Of a DNA stretch of 46,135 nt, positions 17,503 through 25,903 are shown piece by piece; positions within the stretch are counted from its first letter, which is position 1, and every line of letters starts with the position of its first letter. The translations under genes and the position numbers were made by a program. The notes under the pieces are model-generated. The model worked only from the letters and a program-made list of their open reading frames with translations. It was not told the origin of the DNA and did no database searches. Origin of the DNA: UBA2330 sp049293015. GTDB taxonomy: Bacteria > Bacteroidota > Ignavibacteria > Tepidaquicellales > Tepidaquicellaceae. The stretch covers positions 1 through 46,135 of the forward strand of contig JBATSB010000214.1 of the NCBI GenBank assembly GCA_049293015.1. Reading direction: 5' to 3'.

Positions 17503-18060
17503 ATGCTTTTTGTTATAGCAGCTCCGTCCGGAGCAGGAAAGACGACTATTGTAAGGGAGATATTGGATAAGATCCCTGATCTGGTTTTTTCTGTTTCAGC
17601 GACGACGAGAAAAAAGAGAGAAAAAGAAAAAGATGGAATTGATTACTTTTTTTTTAGTAAGGATGATTTTAAAAACATGATTGCTAAAGATGAATTAATA
17701 GAGTATGAAATTATATTTAAAGGAGATTATTACGGTACATTAAAAAAGCCGGTCGAAGAATGTTTGAAAAACGATAAAAGTATGGTTTTTGATGTAGATG
17801 TAAACGGTGCCCTTGCCATAAAAAAATTATTTAAAGAAAAAGCAGTCCTTATCTTCATAAAACCTCCTGATAATGAGACTTTGAAAGAAAGGTTAAAGAA
17901 AAGAGCTACTGAAAGTACTGAGCAGATAGATGAAAGAATAAAAAGAGTAGATTTAGAAATCGGAAAAGCAAAAGAATTTGATTATATTGTATTAAATGAT
18001 AATCTTGAAAAAGCAGTAGCTGAAGTAGAGGAAATAATTTTAAGTAATAAAAATAAATAA
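17503..18060 (+). CDS. gmk: Guanylate kinase
   Basis: This 185-aa protein has the P-loop APSGAGKTT (residues 6-14) and the GMP-binding core (SATTRKKREKEKDGIDYFF). It phosphorylates GMP to GDP in the cytoplasm. Length is normal for bacterial Gmk. It sits between yicC and rpoZ, the usual order in Chlorobiota/Bacteroidota relatives. Confidence 0.95.
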   Translation: MLFVIAAPSGAGKTTIVREILDKIPDLVFSVSATTRKKREKEKDGIDYFFFSKDDFKNMIAKDELIEYEIIFKGDYYGTLKKPVEECLKNDKSMVFDVDVNGALAIKKLFKEKAVLIFIKPPDNETLKERLKKRATESTEQIDERIKRVDLEIGKAKEFDYIVLNDNLEKAVAEVEEIILSNKNK

Positions 18061-18066
18061 ATAAAT

Positions 18067-18366
18067 ATGCCAATAGAAACTTTAGATTTGGAGAAATTCG
18101 AATCAAAAACAGCAAATCTTTACGAATCAATAGTTGTAGCTTCATTAAGATCCAGACAGATCAACGATTCTATGAAATTAGAACTTAATCAAAGACTGGA
18201 ACCAATTATCGCAAAAGAAACAGAAGACGATACTATCATGAATCAGGATAAACTGAATATTTCTCTTGAATTTGAAGTAAGAGAAAAACCTACTATTAAG
18301 TCAGTTCATGAACTGATGGATGACAAGTTGAATTTCAGATTTAAAAACAACGACGAAAATAAGTAA
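18067..18366 (+). CDS. rpoZ: DNA-directed RNA polymerase omega subunit
   Basis: This 99-aa protein starts 6 bp after gmk. The early segment NLYESIVVASLRSRQIND (residues about 18-35) matches the conserved omega core (YE..V..A.RARQIN). The acidic C-terminal extension is typical of the Bacteroidota/Chlorobiota form. The small subunit stabilises RNA polymerase assembly. The call depends on the core motif and on the gmk-rpoZ-coaBC neighbourhood. Confidence 0.85.
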   Translation: MPIETLDLEKFESKTANLYESIVVASLRSRQINDSMKLELNQRLEPIIAKETEDDTIMNQDKLNISLEFEVREKPTIKSVHELMDDKLNFRFKNNDENK

Positions 18367-18397
18367 TACAGATCTTTTAAAACTTTATTTCACATTC

Positions 18398-18430
18398 AAA
18401 ATATCCCTGTAAAAACGGGATATTTTTTTT
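18398..18430 (+). terminator. Terminator or attenuator between rpoZ and coaBC
   Basis: AAAATATCCC (18398-18407) pairs with GGGATATTTT (18417-18426) across a 9-nt loop and is followed by T residues to 18430. It lies 32 bp after rpoZ and ends 11 bp before the coaBC ATG. CoaBC therefore probably depends on read-through, or on a promoter overlapping this site. Confidence 0.8.
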
Positions 18431-18440
18431 ACATCCAAAT

Positions 18441-19655
18441 ATGCTAAAAGGAAAAAAAATACTGATTGGTATATCAGGAGGGATTGCATCATATAAAATC
18501 TGCATACTGGTAAGATATTTTATCAAACTTGGTGCAGAAGTCAGAATTATTATGACTCCTGCTGCAGTAAATTTTGTTTCTCCTGTTACTTTATCAGCAT
18601 TATCTAGAAATGAAGTAATAATAAATATGTTTCCAGAATCAGAAGATTTAATAAAAGCCGAAAAGGTTGAAACAAAGACCTGGCATGTAAATCTTGGATT
18701 ATGGGCAGATGTATTTATAATTGCTCCGGCTACGGCAAACACACTTGCTAAAATTAATCATGGTATAAGCGATAATTTTTTATTGGCAGCAATACTTGCA
18801 GCTAGGTGTCCTGTATTTCTTGCTCCTGCTATGGATGATGATATGTTTAAAAACCCTGTTACAAAAAGAAATCTTGAATCTTTAAAAGGATTTGGGTATA
18901 AGATTATAGATCCTGAATTCGGAGAGCTTGCAAGCGGACTTATCGGTGAAGGAAGAATGGCGGAACCTGAAACTATTTTAGAAATTACTAAGAATTTTCT
19001 TTTAGAGGAGAAAGATCTTAAAGATAAAAAAATTCTTATAACTGCCGGACCTACAGTTGAATTTCTTGACAGGGTAAGATTTATTACAAACGGTTCTACA
19101 GGAAAAATGGGATTTGAAATCGCCAGAGCTGCAAGAGACAGAGGGGCAGATGTAACATTGATCTCAGGACCTGTGAATCTGAATGATATTGAAGGTGTGA
19201 AAAGAATAAATGTAAAGACTTCAGATGAAATGTTTAAAGCTGTAAAATCCAGATTAAAAAATAAGGACCTTGTTATAATGTCTGCTGCTGTTGAAGATTT
19301 CGTACCATTAAAAACAGGTAAAGGCAAGATCAAAAAAGAAGATAATGAAAAATTTGTTTTTGAATTTAAAAAGGCTGTTGATATTCTGGAATATGCAGGC
19401 AGCAAGAAAAAGGAATTCAAGCTGATTGGATTTGCGCTTGAAACGGAAAATGAAATTGAAAATGCACGTATTAAATTAAAGAAAAAAAATCTTGATATGA
19501 TAGTATCAAATAACCCTGATACAAAGGGATCAGGTTTCGGTACTGATACTAATAAAGTAAATCTCATTTCAAATAAGAAAGTAGAAGACCTTCCGCTTAT
19601 GAGTAAATACGAAGTTGGAAATGAAATTCTTGACAGATTTCTGAAGATGAAATGA
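18441..19655 (+). CDS. coaBC: Bifunctional phosphopantothenoylcysteine decarboxylase/phosphopantothenate-cysteine ligase
   Basis: This 404-aa protein is the usual length. The N-terminal CoaC flavoprotein half has LIGISGGIASYK (residues about 7-18), the PAMD segment (APAMDDDMFKNP) and the substrate flap. The C-terminal CoaB half starts at about 193 (ILITAGPTVEFLDRVRFITN; then SAAVEDF, and NPDTKGSGFG near the end). It ligates cysteine to 4'-phosphopantothenate and decarboxylates the product in CoA synthesis. The canonical PAMN motif reads PAMD here, a variation within the family. The stop overlaps the start of the UDG gene (ATGA). Confidence 0.95.
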   Translation: MLKGKKILIGISGGIASYKICILVRYFIKLGAEVRIIMTPAAVNFVSPVTLSALSRNEVIINMFPESEDLIKAEKVETKTWHVNLGLWADVFIIAPATANTLAKINHGISDNFLLAAILAARCPVFLAPAMDDDMFKNPVTKRNLESLKGFGYKIIDPEFGELASGLIGEGRMAEPETILEITKNFLLEEKDLKDKKILITAGPTVEFLDRVRFITNGSTGKMGFEIARAARDRGADVTLISGPVNLNDIEGVKRINVKTSDEMFKAVKSRLKNKDLVIMSAAVEDFVPLKTGKGKIKKEDNEKFVFEFKKAVDILEYAGSKKKEFKLIGFALETENEIENARIKLKKKNLDMIVSNNPDTKGSGFGTDTNKVNLISNKKVEDLPLMSKYEVGNEILDRFLKMK

Positions 19656-20521
19656 AAAGCGGAAAAAATAATATTGTAAGTGAAACAATTGAATATCTGA
19701 AATTTATTAAAAGATATAATTCATTTCCTTTATTCAATGACCGTTTATTGTTAGAAGATATACTCAAAAAACTTGATGAAATAAGAAATAGTGATTATAC
19801 TGTAGAACAGAATAATTTGATAGATACATTAAAACCTTCTGTTCAAAAAGTTAAAGAAGAAAAAGTAAAAACAGATGTACAAACTTATATAGTAGAAAAA
19901 GGAGTTACGGAATCTGATATAGAAAAAGCAAATGAGGTAAGGGACGTTACTAAGCAGCAAAATTATAAAAATATTCAGGAGTTAAATTCTATTGTCAGTG
20001 ACTGTAAAAAATGTACTTTACTTTCAAAAGAGAGAAAGAATGTAGTATTTGGAAGTGGGAATATAAATGCTGATCTGGTAGTAGTAGGTGAAGCACCCGG
20101 AGCAGAAGAGGATATGCAGGGACTTCCATTCGTCGGAAGAGCAGGGAAATTATTAACTGATATTCTAAAAGCTGTAAACTTTTCAAGAGAAGAAGTTTAT
20201 ATTTGTAATATATTGAAATGCAGACCACCTGAAAACAGAAATCCAATGACTGATGAAATCAGCAATTGTGAACCATATCTTTTTGCTCAGTTAAAACTAA
20301 TAAAACCTAAACTGATTCTGGCACTTGGTACATTTGCTTCTCAGACACTTCTCAGATCAAAAGAACCTCTTGGAAAATTAAGAGGCAGATTTCATTTATA
20401 TGAGGGAATAAAAATGATGGTAACTTATCATCCTGCAGCGCTATTAAGAAATCCAAACTGGAAAAAGCCGACCTGGGAAGATGTAAAAATGCTCAGAGCA
20501 GAATATGATAAAATGAAATGA
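19652..20521 (+). CDS. Family 4 uracil-DNA glycosylase (Fe-S)
   Basis: This 289-aa protein has motif A GEAPGAEEDMQGLPFVG and motif B YHPAALLRNP. Cysteines placed for a [4Fe-4S] cluster are C118 and C121 (SDCKKC), with further Cys in YICNILKCRPPENRNP and SNCEPYL. It removes uracil from DNA. The first 100 residues are a charged, low-complexity extension not required by the fold. The catalytic domain starts at about 108. It is translationally coupled to coaBC by a 4-bp overlap. Confidence 0.9.
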   Translation: MKSGKNNIVSETIEYLKFIKRYNSFPLFNDRLLLEDILKKLDEIRNSDYTVEQNNLIDTLKPSVQKVKEEKVKTDVQTYIVEKGVTESDIEKANEVRDVTKQQNYKNIQELNSIVSDCKKCTLLSKERKNVVFGSGNINADLVVVGEAPGAEEDMQGLPFVGRAGKLLTDILKAVNFSREEVYICNILKCRPPENRNPMTDEISNCEPYLFAQLKLIKPKLILALGTFASQTLLRSKEPLGKLRGRFHLYEGIKMMVTYHPAALLRNPNWKKPTWEDVKMLRAEYDKMK

Positions 20522-20566
20522 GATTAATTAAAAAATAGGTATAGAAAAATTTAAATTTTATAATAG

Positions 20567-22030
20567 TTGAAAAAGAATTCAAAATATAATAAAAAGAAAT
20601 CAAATCCTGACAAACCTGTAAATGAAGACATGGAAATTGAGTTTACAGGCAAGATTCCACCGAATGCACAGGATCTTGAGACAAAGATATTAGGTTCGAT
20701 ATTAATTGATAATAATGTAATAAACGAGATCTTAGAATTTCTGGATTCCAAACATTTTTACAGAAAAAAAAACGAATATGTATTTGACGCTATAAAAAAT
20801 CTTGATCATAAAAAGGAACCTATTGATCCGAATACTCTGAAAGAAGAGCTTCAGAATACAGGAAACTTAGAAAAAATTGGTGGAGTAGAATATATAATCG
20901 ATCTTACATCATCTGTTTCTACTTCTGCAAATGCAACATATTATTCAAGAATTGTTCTGGAAAAATATTTACTGAGGAATCTAATTTCAATCTCTTCAGA
21001 AATTGCAGATAAGTGTTTTAATCCAACATCAAATACATTTTCAATACTTGATGAAGCTGAACAGAAGATACTTGATGTTTCAGAATCACTTTCTAAAAAG
21101 AAAATCGTCTCAGTAAAAGATGAGATAGATAATCTGATGCTAATGCTTGCTGAGCAAAAGGAAAATAAAAGTGGCCTTGTTGGAATTCCGACAGGATTTA
21201 CCAGACTGGATGATCTGACTGCAGGATTTCAGAATTCAGAATTAATTATAATTGCCGGAAGACCTTCTCACGGCAAAACTGCACTGTCAATGAATATTGC
21301 CCGCAATGCTACTGTTGACCATGGAAAATCAGTCGCTATATTCAGTCTTGAAATGTCATTCAGAGAGTTGATACTTCGTATGTTATCCGGTGAAGCACGT
21401 GTGAACGGTAAAAATCTGAAAACAGGAAAGACAACTACTGATGAATGGAACAGAGTTATGAAAAGTTTTCATAAGCTGAAAACAAATCTTTATATTGACG
21501 ATACCAGTGAATTGTCAATTCTTGAGATAAGAGCAAAAGCCCGTAAAATGAAAAAAGAATTTGGGATAGATATGATAATTGTGGATTATCTTCAGCTTGT
21601 AAAAGGACCGGAGTCAGCTGAAAGAAGAGATCTGGAAGTTGCATATGTCTCACGGGGATTGAAAGCATTAGCAAAGGAGTTAGAAATACCCGTGGTCGCA
21701 TGCGCACAATTAAACAGATCTATTGAGCAAAGGGGAAGTAAAGAGAAAAGACCGCAGTTAGCTGATCTTAGAGAATCGGGTTCTATTGAGCAGGATGCAG
21801 ATGTTGTAATTTTTGTTCACAGACCTGCTATGAGTAAAAGTCTTAACAAAGATGATCCGGATTATTTGTCAGAACTGAGAAAAGCTGAAATTATAATTGG
21901 CAAACAAAGGAACGGTCCGATTGATGATTTTGATCTGGTATTTCTGAATGAATATGCGAAATTTGAGAATAAAGAAATTCATCCTGTTATAGAGATACCT
22001 GATTATATTAAAACTGATGATCCTTTTTAA
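20567..22030 (+). CDS. dnaB: Replicative DNA helicase DnaB
   Basis: This 487-aa protein has the DnaB N-terminal helical domain (PPNAQDLETKILGSIL at about 26-41, then the HFYRKKNEYVFDAI segment). The RecA-like C-terminal domain has Walker A GRPSHGKTAL, Walker B MIIVDYLQLV and the arginine-finger region LRESGSIEQDADVV. It unwinds DNA ahead of the fork as a hexamer. The first 25 residues are Lys/Asn-rich. The start is TTG. No intein interrupts the P-loop. It ends the housekeeping run and is followed by a strong terminator. Confidence 0.95.
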   Translation: MKKNSKYNKKKSNPDKPVNEDMEIEFTGKIPPNAQDLETKILGSILIDNNVINEILEFLDSKHFYRKKNEYVFDAIKNLDHKKEPIDPNTLKEELQNTGNLEKIGGVEYIIDLTSSVSTSANATYYSRIVLEKYLLRNLISISSEIADKCFNPTSNTFSILDEAEQKILDVSESLSKKKIVSVKDEIDNLMLMLAEQKENKSGLVGIPTGFTRLDDLTAGFQNSELIIIAGRPSHGKTALSMNIARNATVDHGKSVAIFSLEMSFRELILRMLSGEARVNGKNLKTGKTTTDEWNRVMKSFHKLKTNLYIDDTSELSILEIRAKARKMKKEFGIDMIIVDYLQLVKGPESAERRDLEVAYVSRGLKALAKELEIPVVACAQLNRSIEQRGSKEKRPQLADLRESGSIEQDADVVIFVHRPAMSKSLNKDDPDYLSELRKAEIIIGKQRNGPIDDFDLVFLNEYAKFENKEIHPVIEIPDYIKTDDPF

Positions 22031-22050
22031 AATCAATAAATTAAAAATAA

Positions 22051-22084
22051 AAAAAACCCGGTTCATTTAAGATCCGGGTTTTTT
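22051..22084. terminator. Bidirectional terminator between dnaB and the HMA-like gene
   Basis: AAAAAACCCGG (22051-22061) pairs with CCGGGTTTTTT (22074-22084) across a 12-nt loop. There are A and T runs on both sides, so it can serve dnaB (+) and the convergent gene at 22113 (-). Confidence 0.85.
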
Positions 22085-22112
22085 AATAATTAAATTAAAG
22101 AGAAAAAATCTG

Positions 22113-22595
22113 TTACGATTTTACGTCTGACTTTTTCTTTGAAGTACATTTCGAACCGTCTTCACAATTTCCAGAAAGACCTTTTTCTTTTACTGATGCT
22201 GAAATGATCTCAGGATTTGTTTCCTCAGCAGAAAAATATACTTTAACTCCTGTAGTTTTAGAAACTTTACATGTCTCGCCGTATACTACATTTTTTACTC
22301 CGCTGATCTCTTTCAGATCTGATGTCATACCTGTTTTACATGCATCGCAAGTTATTTTATCAGTATTGAATTCATATACTGCATAACCTGTATTATCATC
22401 ATCAGATATACCACTGCTTGTGGTCTTACCGGAACAGTCACTTTTACTTTCTGTAGTTCCTGCAGTTTTGGTACATGTAGATGAACAGTCTTTACCTTCT
22501 TTGTCATCTGCAATCAGATTATTGTTTTGAACATAAAAAATACTCAAAGCAACAATTACAACCAGTGAAGCAATTAAAAAAAGTTTTTTCTTCAT
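22113..22595 (-). CDS. Exported heavy-metal-associated (HMA-like) domain protein
   Basis: This 160-aa protein has an N-terminal hydrophobic signal or anchor (residues about 4-22). A Cys/Ser/Thr/Lys-rich linker follows (DCSSTC, SDCSGK). An HMA-like domain at about 72-140 has the metal-site motif ITCDACKTGM, then ISGVKNVVYG, and an NPEIISASVKEKGLSG end, similar to metallochaperone folds. It probably binds a soft metal ion such as Cu, Hg or Cd in the periplasm, or receives electrons through cysteines. The C-terminus adds two further Cys (NCEDGSKC). It lies 40 bp downstream of an orphan membrane-anchored gene on the same strand. The exact ligand is unknown. Confidence 0.7.
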   Translation of the reverse strand: MKKKLFLIASLVVIVALSIFYVQNNNLIADDKEGKDCSSTCTKTAGTTESKSDCSGKTTSSGISDDDNTGYAVYEFNTDKITCDACKTGMTSDLKEISGVKNVVYGETCKVSKTTGVKVYFSAEETNPEIISASVKEKGLSGNCEDGSKCTSKKKSDVKS

Positions 22596-22635
22596 TTTTT
22601 TTTGTTTGATTAATTAAAAAATAATATTTGAAATT

Positions 22636-23529
22636 TTACAATGTTTCATCGTCCAACGATTGTATCTCTATAAAAATTTCATTTTCATCCGAGCTACATT
22701 CATTTTTATTTTTATTTCTTATTATTACTCTGTTCTTATTGTTGTTTTTATTACTATTATAACTTTTAACATTTACCTTCCATTGATTTGTATATTTCAC
22801 TTTGGTATCTGAATCTGAGTACTTATAGATATGAGAATTATCACAATCTTCAGAATAAGATTCATCAGCTTCATCATAATCTTCTTTTATTTCAGTTGTA
22901 GCTTCATCATCATTTACATCTACTGAGATAGTTCCGTTATTTAATTTAAACTTTACATCTCCACCGGAATTGTTACCGCTTTTTACACTGGCTTGATATA
23001 CATAATTATACTCAAAGCCGTTTCCATTTTTTAAGTCTTTATTTACAGATGCAGAAAAGCATTCCTTATTTATTATAGATCTTTGTAAATAACGGTTGGA
23101 ATTAATATCAGCATATTCATTATAACTATCCCTTAAACTCTTACATTCATTCAACTCTGAGGTTGAATTTTTCTTATTCACAAGATTATTTAGCTCGGCA
23201 GTAAAGTCAACATTTTTATCAGGTATCGGCTTTTGATATATAGCTCGGGATTCTAAACCGGCTTTTGTGATTCCGCTTTCAATAAAAGCATTCTTTCTGT
23301 TTATATTATTTTTAACTTTACTAAAAAAATTGTTTAGCTCTGAATCTTCTAGAGGGCTGTAAAAATTAGCGAGATTGTCCTCGCTATTATCAGGTACATT
23401 TATTTCCATTTTTTGAAATGAGAATACATCATTTACAGACTTTTGAAAGTCTAAAGCAAAATAATAATAAATGAACCCGGCTAACAGGGAAACAATTACT
23501 GAAGACAGATAGTTTTTTTTATACTTCAT
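22636..23529 (-). CDS. Hypothetical membrane-anchored Asn/Asp/Ser-rich protein
   Basis: This 297-aa protein has one N-terminal transmembrane segment (about residues 8-27) and a long polar extracytoplasmic part. The region after about residue 200 is dominated by N, D, S, K and E. Short beta-like segments are present, with scattered cysteines (NECKSL, NKECFS, EDCDNS, NECSSD) that could pair outside the membrane. I recognise no domain and see no obvious repeats. It is upstream of, and probably co-transcribed with, the HMA-like protein. It could be a lineage-specific envelope protein. Confidence 0.6.
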   Translation of the reverse strand: MKYKKNYLSSVIVSLLAGFIYYYFALDFQKSVNDVFSFQKMEINVPDNSEDNLANFYSPLEDSELNNFFSKVKNNINRKNAFIESGITKAGLESRAIYQKPIPDKNVDFTAELNNLVNKKNSTSELNECKSLRDSYNEYADINSNRYLQRSIINKECFSASVNKDLKNGNGFEYNYVYQASVKSGNNSGGDVKFKLNNGTISVDVNDDEATTEIKEDYDEADESYSEDCDNSHIYKYSDSDTKVKYTNQWKVNVKSYNSNKNNNKNRVIIRNKNKNECSSDENEIFIEIQSLDDETL

Positions 23530-23728
23530 TATAATTGTAGTTAATTAATAAGACCTGTTTACTTTAATAAATATACTGTTTATGGATAAAAATAAAAACA
23601 ATTTTTTTAAACTTTTTTTCAATTCTCTTCGAAACTTAAAAAAGGTAACCAATATAATTAAAAACTTTATTTATATCAATTTTATCTTAAATATTCCTAT
23701 CTTTTAAATTTATCAATAAACTCAGATA

Positions 23729-24979
23729 TTACTTGATCCTCTTTATAGCGACTATAGTTTTATCATCTGAATATTTACCTTTAGAAGAGAAACAGTTAAC
23801 ATCCTGAATAATTTTTCCGCATATCTCTCTGGTGTTTAGATCTTTATATTTTAAAATTACATCTTTCAATCTCTCTTCCCCATAAAATTTAAAATCTTCA
23901 TTCGTAGCTTCTACGATCCCGTCAGTATATAAAACAAGTATGTCATTAAGTTGAAAGTTTATACTGTCAGAATAGTACTTCTGATAAGGGGCAGGTCCGA
24001 GTACCGGACCGGTAGCTGAGAGCATTTCTGTTTCACCGCTTTTAGAATTATAAAAGAGGGGAGGATTCTGACCGGCATTAACATACTGGCAAAGTCCTTT
24101 TTTATCTTTGATAAGTTCACAGTAAAATAAAGTAACAAACCTTTCGTACGGGAATGTTTCATATACAAGATTATTGATTTTCTTAACCATCGTAGTCAGC
24201 TTGATCTGAAATTCAACTCCCATTCGAAGTGCCCCTGAAACATAAAGAGCCTGAGCCGCAGCAGAAATACCCTTGGATGCTGCATCACCAACAGCAATAC
24301 CAACTCTTTCCTTATCATCACTTTCTATATAATCGAAAAAGTCTCCTCCTACTATTTTATCAGGGATTGAAAGACCGAACATATCGAAGTTTCCAAATTT
24401 CATTTCATGTTCGGGGAGTATGCTCTTTTGGATCTCCCGTGCTTTGTTTAATTCCTGAATATTTTCTTTAGCTGAAGATTCAATATCCTTACTTCTGATG
24501 ATTGAGCTTAATGTCATGCTGATGATGTTAAGTGTATTCAGAAAATCATCCTCAATAAATGTTGCATTTAGGGCAATCAAATATTCATAGAGATAATAAG
24601 TCTCGCCGGAATTATCTTTTAATTTATATCGCTCACCCACTCCAGTTGCAGAGTAATGATAAATTCCTTTGTCAATCAGATATTCGTCAGTTTCTTTTGC
24701 AATTACAGATCTGTAGTTTCCGACATTTTTAAACATAGGATATTGATCAATGCTAAGTTTATAATTGTTTTCAATAATATCCACGTCACCCATTTGTTCA
24801 AAAAGAAAATAAGAATTTTTTTCGTGATTTAATTTCCATAATCTTCCACCAATAATTTTTATTTCTTCATTTTTAATGATCTGTTCGAGGACATATGTAA
24901 GAAGCTGTTCGTCATTTTCAATTTTTGGAGCTTCTTTTATTATGTTTTCTAATGTCCTGTATAATTTTTTCTGTTCCAT
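23729..24979 (-). CDS. SpoIIE/PP2C-family serine phosphatase with an N-terminal sensor-like domain
   Basis: This 416-aa soluble protein has residues about 1-170 that look like a GAF-type or other sensor fold. A helical linker (NKAREIQKSILPEHEM, about 193-208) leads to a SpoIIE-type PP2C domain to the end. Metal-binding acidic residues appear in VGGDFFDYIE, VGDAASKGISAA, LYTDGIVEAT and SDDKTIVAIK. SpoIIE-type phosphatases dephosphorylate anti-sigma antagonist (STAS) proteins in partner-switch signalling. It is the third gene of a hutH-brkB-phosphatase unit (20-bp gap to brkB). A second such phosphatase lies at 27938. Confidence 0.85.
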   Translation of the reverse strand: MEQKKLYRTLENIIKEAPKIENDEQLLTYVLEQIIKNEEIKIIGGRLWKLNHEKNSYFLFEQMGDVDIIENNYKLSIDQYPMFKNVGNYRSVIAKETDEYLIDKGIYHYSATGVGERYKLKDNSGETYYLYEYLIALNATFIEDDFLNTLNIISMTLSSIIRSKDIESSAKENIQELNKAREIQKSILPEHEMKFGNFDMFGLSIPDKIVGGDFFDYIESDDKERVGIAVGDAASKGISAAAQALYVSGALRMGVEFQIKLTTMVKKINNLVYETFPYERFVTLFYCELIKDKKGLCQYVNAGQNPPLFYNSKSGETEMLSATGPVLGPAPYQKYYSDSINFQLNDILVLYTDGIVEATNEDFKFYGEERLKDVILKYKDLNTREICGKIIQDVNCFSSKGKYSDDKTIVAIKRIK

Positions 24980-24999
24980 ATGATTGATTTAAATTAATT

Positions 25000-25902
25000 C
25001 TATTTTGATTTAACAGGAGAACTGAGTTTATTTCTTTCCTTATAAATTTCACCGAACTCTGCTCCAACCACAAAAATCAATGAAACATAATAAATAAAGA
25101 ATATACTAATGACTATAGTAGCAAAAGCTCCATAAATCCTGCTGTAATTAGCAACTTTTAAAATATAAAATCCAAACAAATATTTTAGCAGTTCGAAAAA
25201 AATTGCTGTATATACAGAAGTAAAGAATATTACTTTCTTATTCATCTTCCAGTAAGGAATAAAAATATACATAATGTAAAAAAGACAAAAAGAAAGTAAA
25301 TATCCCCCAATAACCGGTACCAGCTTTTGAAAAAAGTTTAATATAATAGTCTCACCGAATAAGCCCTGCGAATAAGTTTCTACAATTGGAACAATTGATG
25401 TAGCTGCAACAGATAAAATCAGCAAAATCAAAGAAATAATTACTAAAAAGAAATCTCTGATTTTTTCTTTGATAAAACTTTGTTCTGAGTTAATCTTAAA
25501 TATTTTTTTTAATACTTCTCTCATTGCACTGAATACTCCGCTTGCTGTCCAGAATATCCCTGCAGTACCTATTATACCTGTAAGAAAAGTATTGTTTGTA
25601 AGTTCTCGGGTCTTATCTATAAGTTCAAAAATTATTCTTTCTTTATACTGTCCGGGAAGAGGGACTATGCTGTTTATATATTCTATTAATTTGATCTGAA
25701 CAGTTTCACTGTCAAGATATACACCCAATATTGTTAAAAGCATTAATGAAAACGGTAACAGGCAGATAAGAATGTTGAATGAAATTCCCGAAGACATTAT
25801 CCAGACATGATCATTGTCAAATTTATCAAGGAGTTTTTTGGAATAATATGTGATCCTTTCAACAAACTTGTTCTCATTTAACCCGGAAAAGTAACTATTC
25901 AT
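25000..25902 (-). CDS. YihY/BrkB-family inner-membrane protein
   Basis: This 300-aa protein has about six hydrophobic segments with the YihY (formerly BrkB/RNase BN) layout: SSGISFNILICLLPFSLMLL at about 38-57, WTASGVFSAMREVLKKIF at about 118-135, YGAFATIVISIFFIYYVSL at about 248-266 and the GAEFGEIY end. These proteins are not RNases; their transport role is still unclear. It starts 1 bp after the hutH stop, so it is co-translated with hutH. Confidence 0.85.
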   Translation of the reverse strand: MNSYFSGLNENKFVERITYYSKKLLDKFDNDHVWIMSSGISFNILICLLPFSLMLLTILGVYLDSETVQIKLIEYINSIVPLPGQYKERIIFELIDKTRELTNNTFLTGIIGTAGIFWTASGVFSAMREVLKKIFKINSEQSFIKEKIRDFFLVIISLILLILSVAATSIVPIVETYSQGLFGETIILNFFQKLVPVIGGYLLSFCLFYIMYIFIPYWKMNKKVIFFTSVYTAIFFELLKYLFGFYILKVANYSRIYGAFATIVISIFFIYYVSLIFVVGAEFGEIYKERNKLSSPVKSK

Positions 25903-25903
25903 T

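Noticed and set aside
18758..19567. 269-codon frame antisense to coaBC
   Set aside because: It is a shadow of the coaBC reading frame: no family, no start context, and the coaBC protein on the opposite strand is beyond doubt.
20567..22030. Intein in DnaB
   Set aside because: Length (487 aa) and uninterrupted Walker A and B regions show no insertion.
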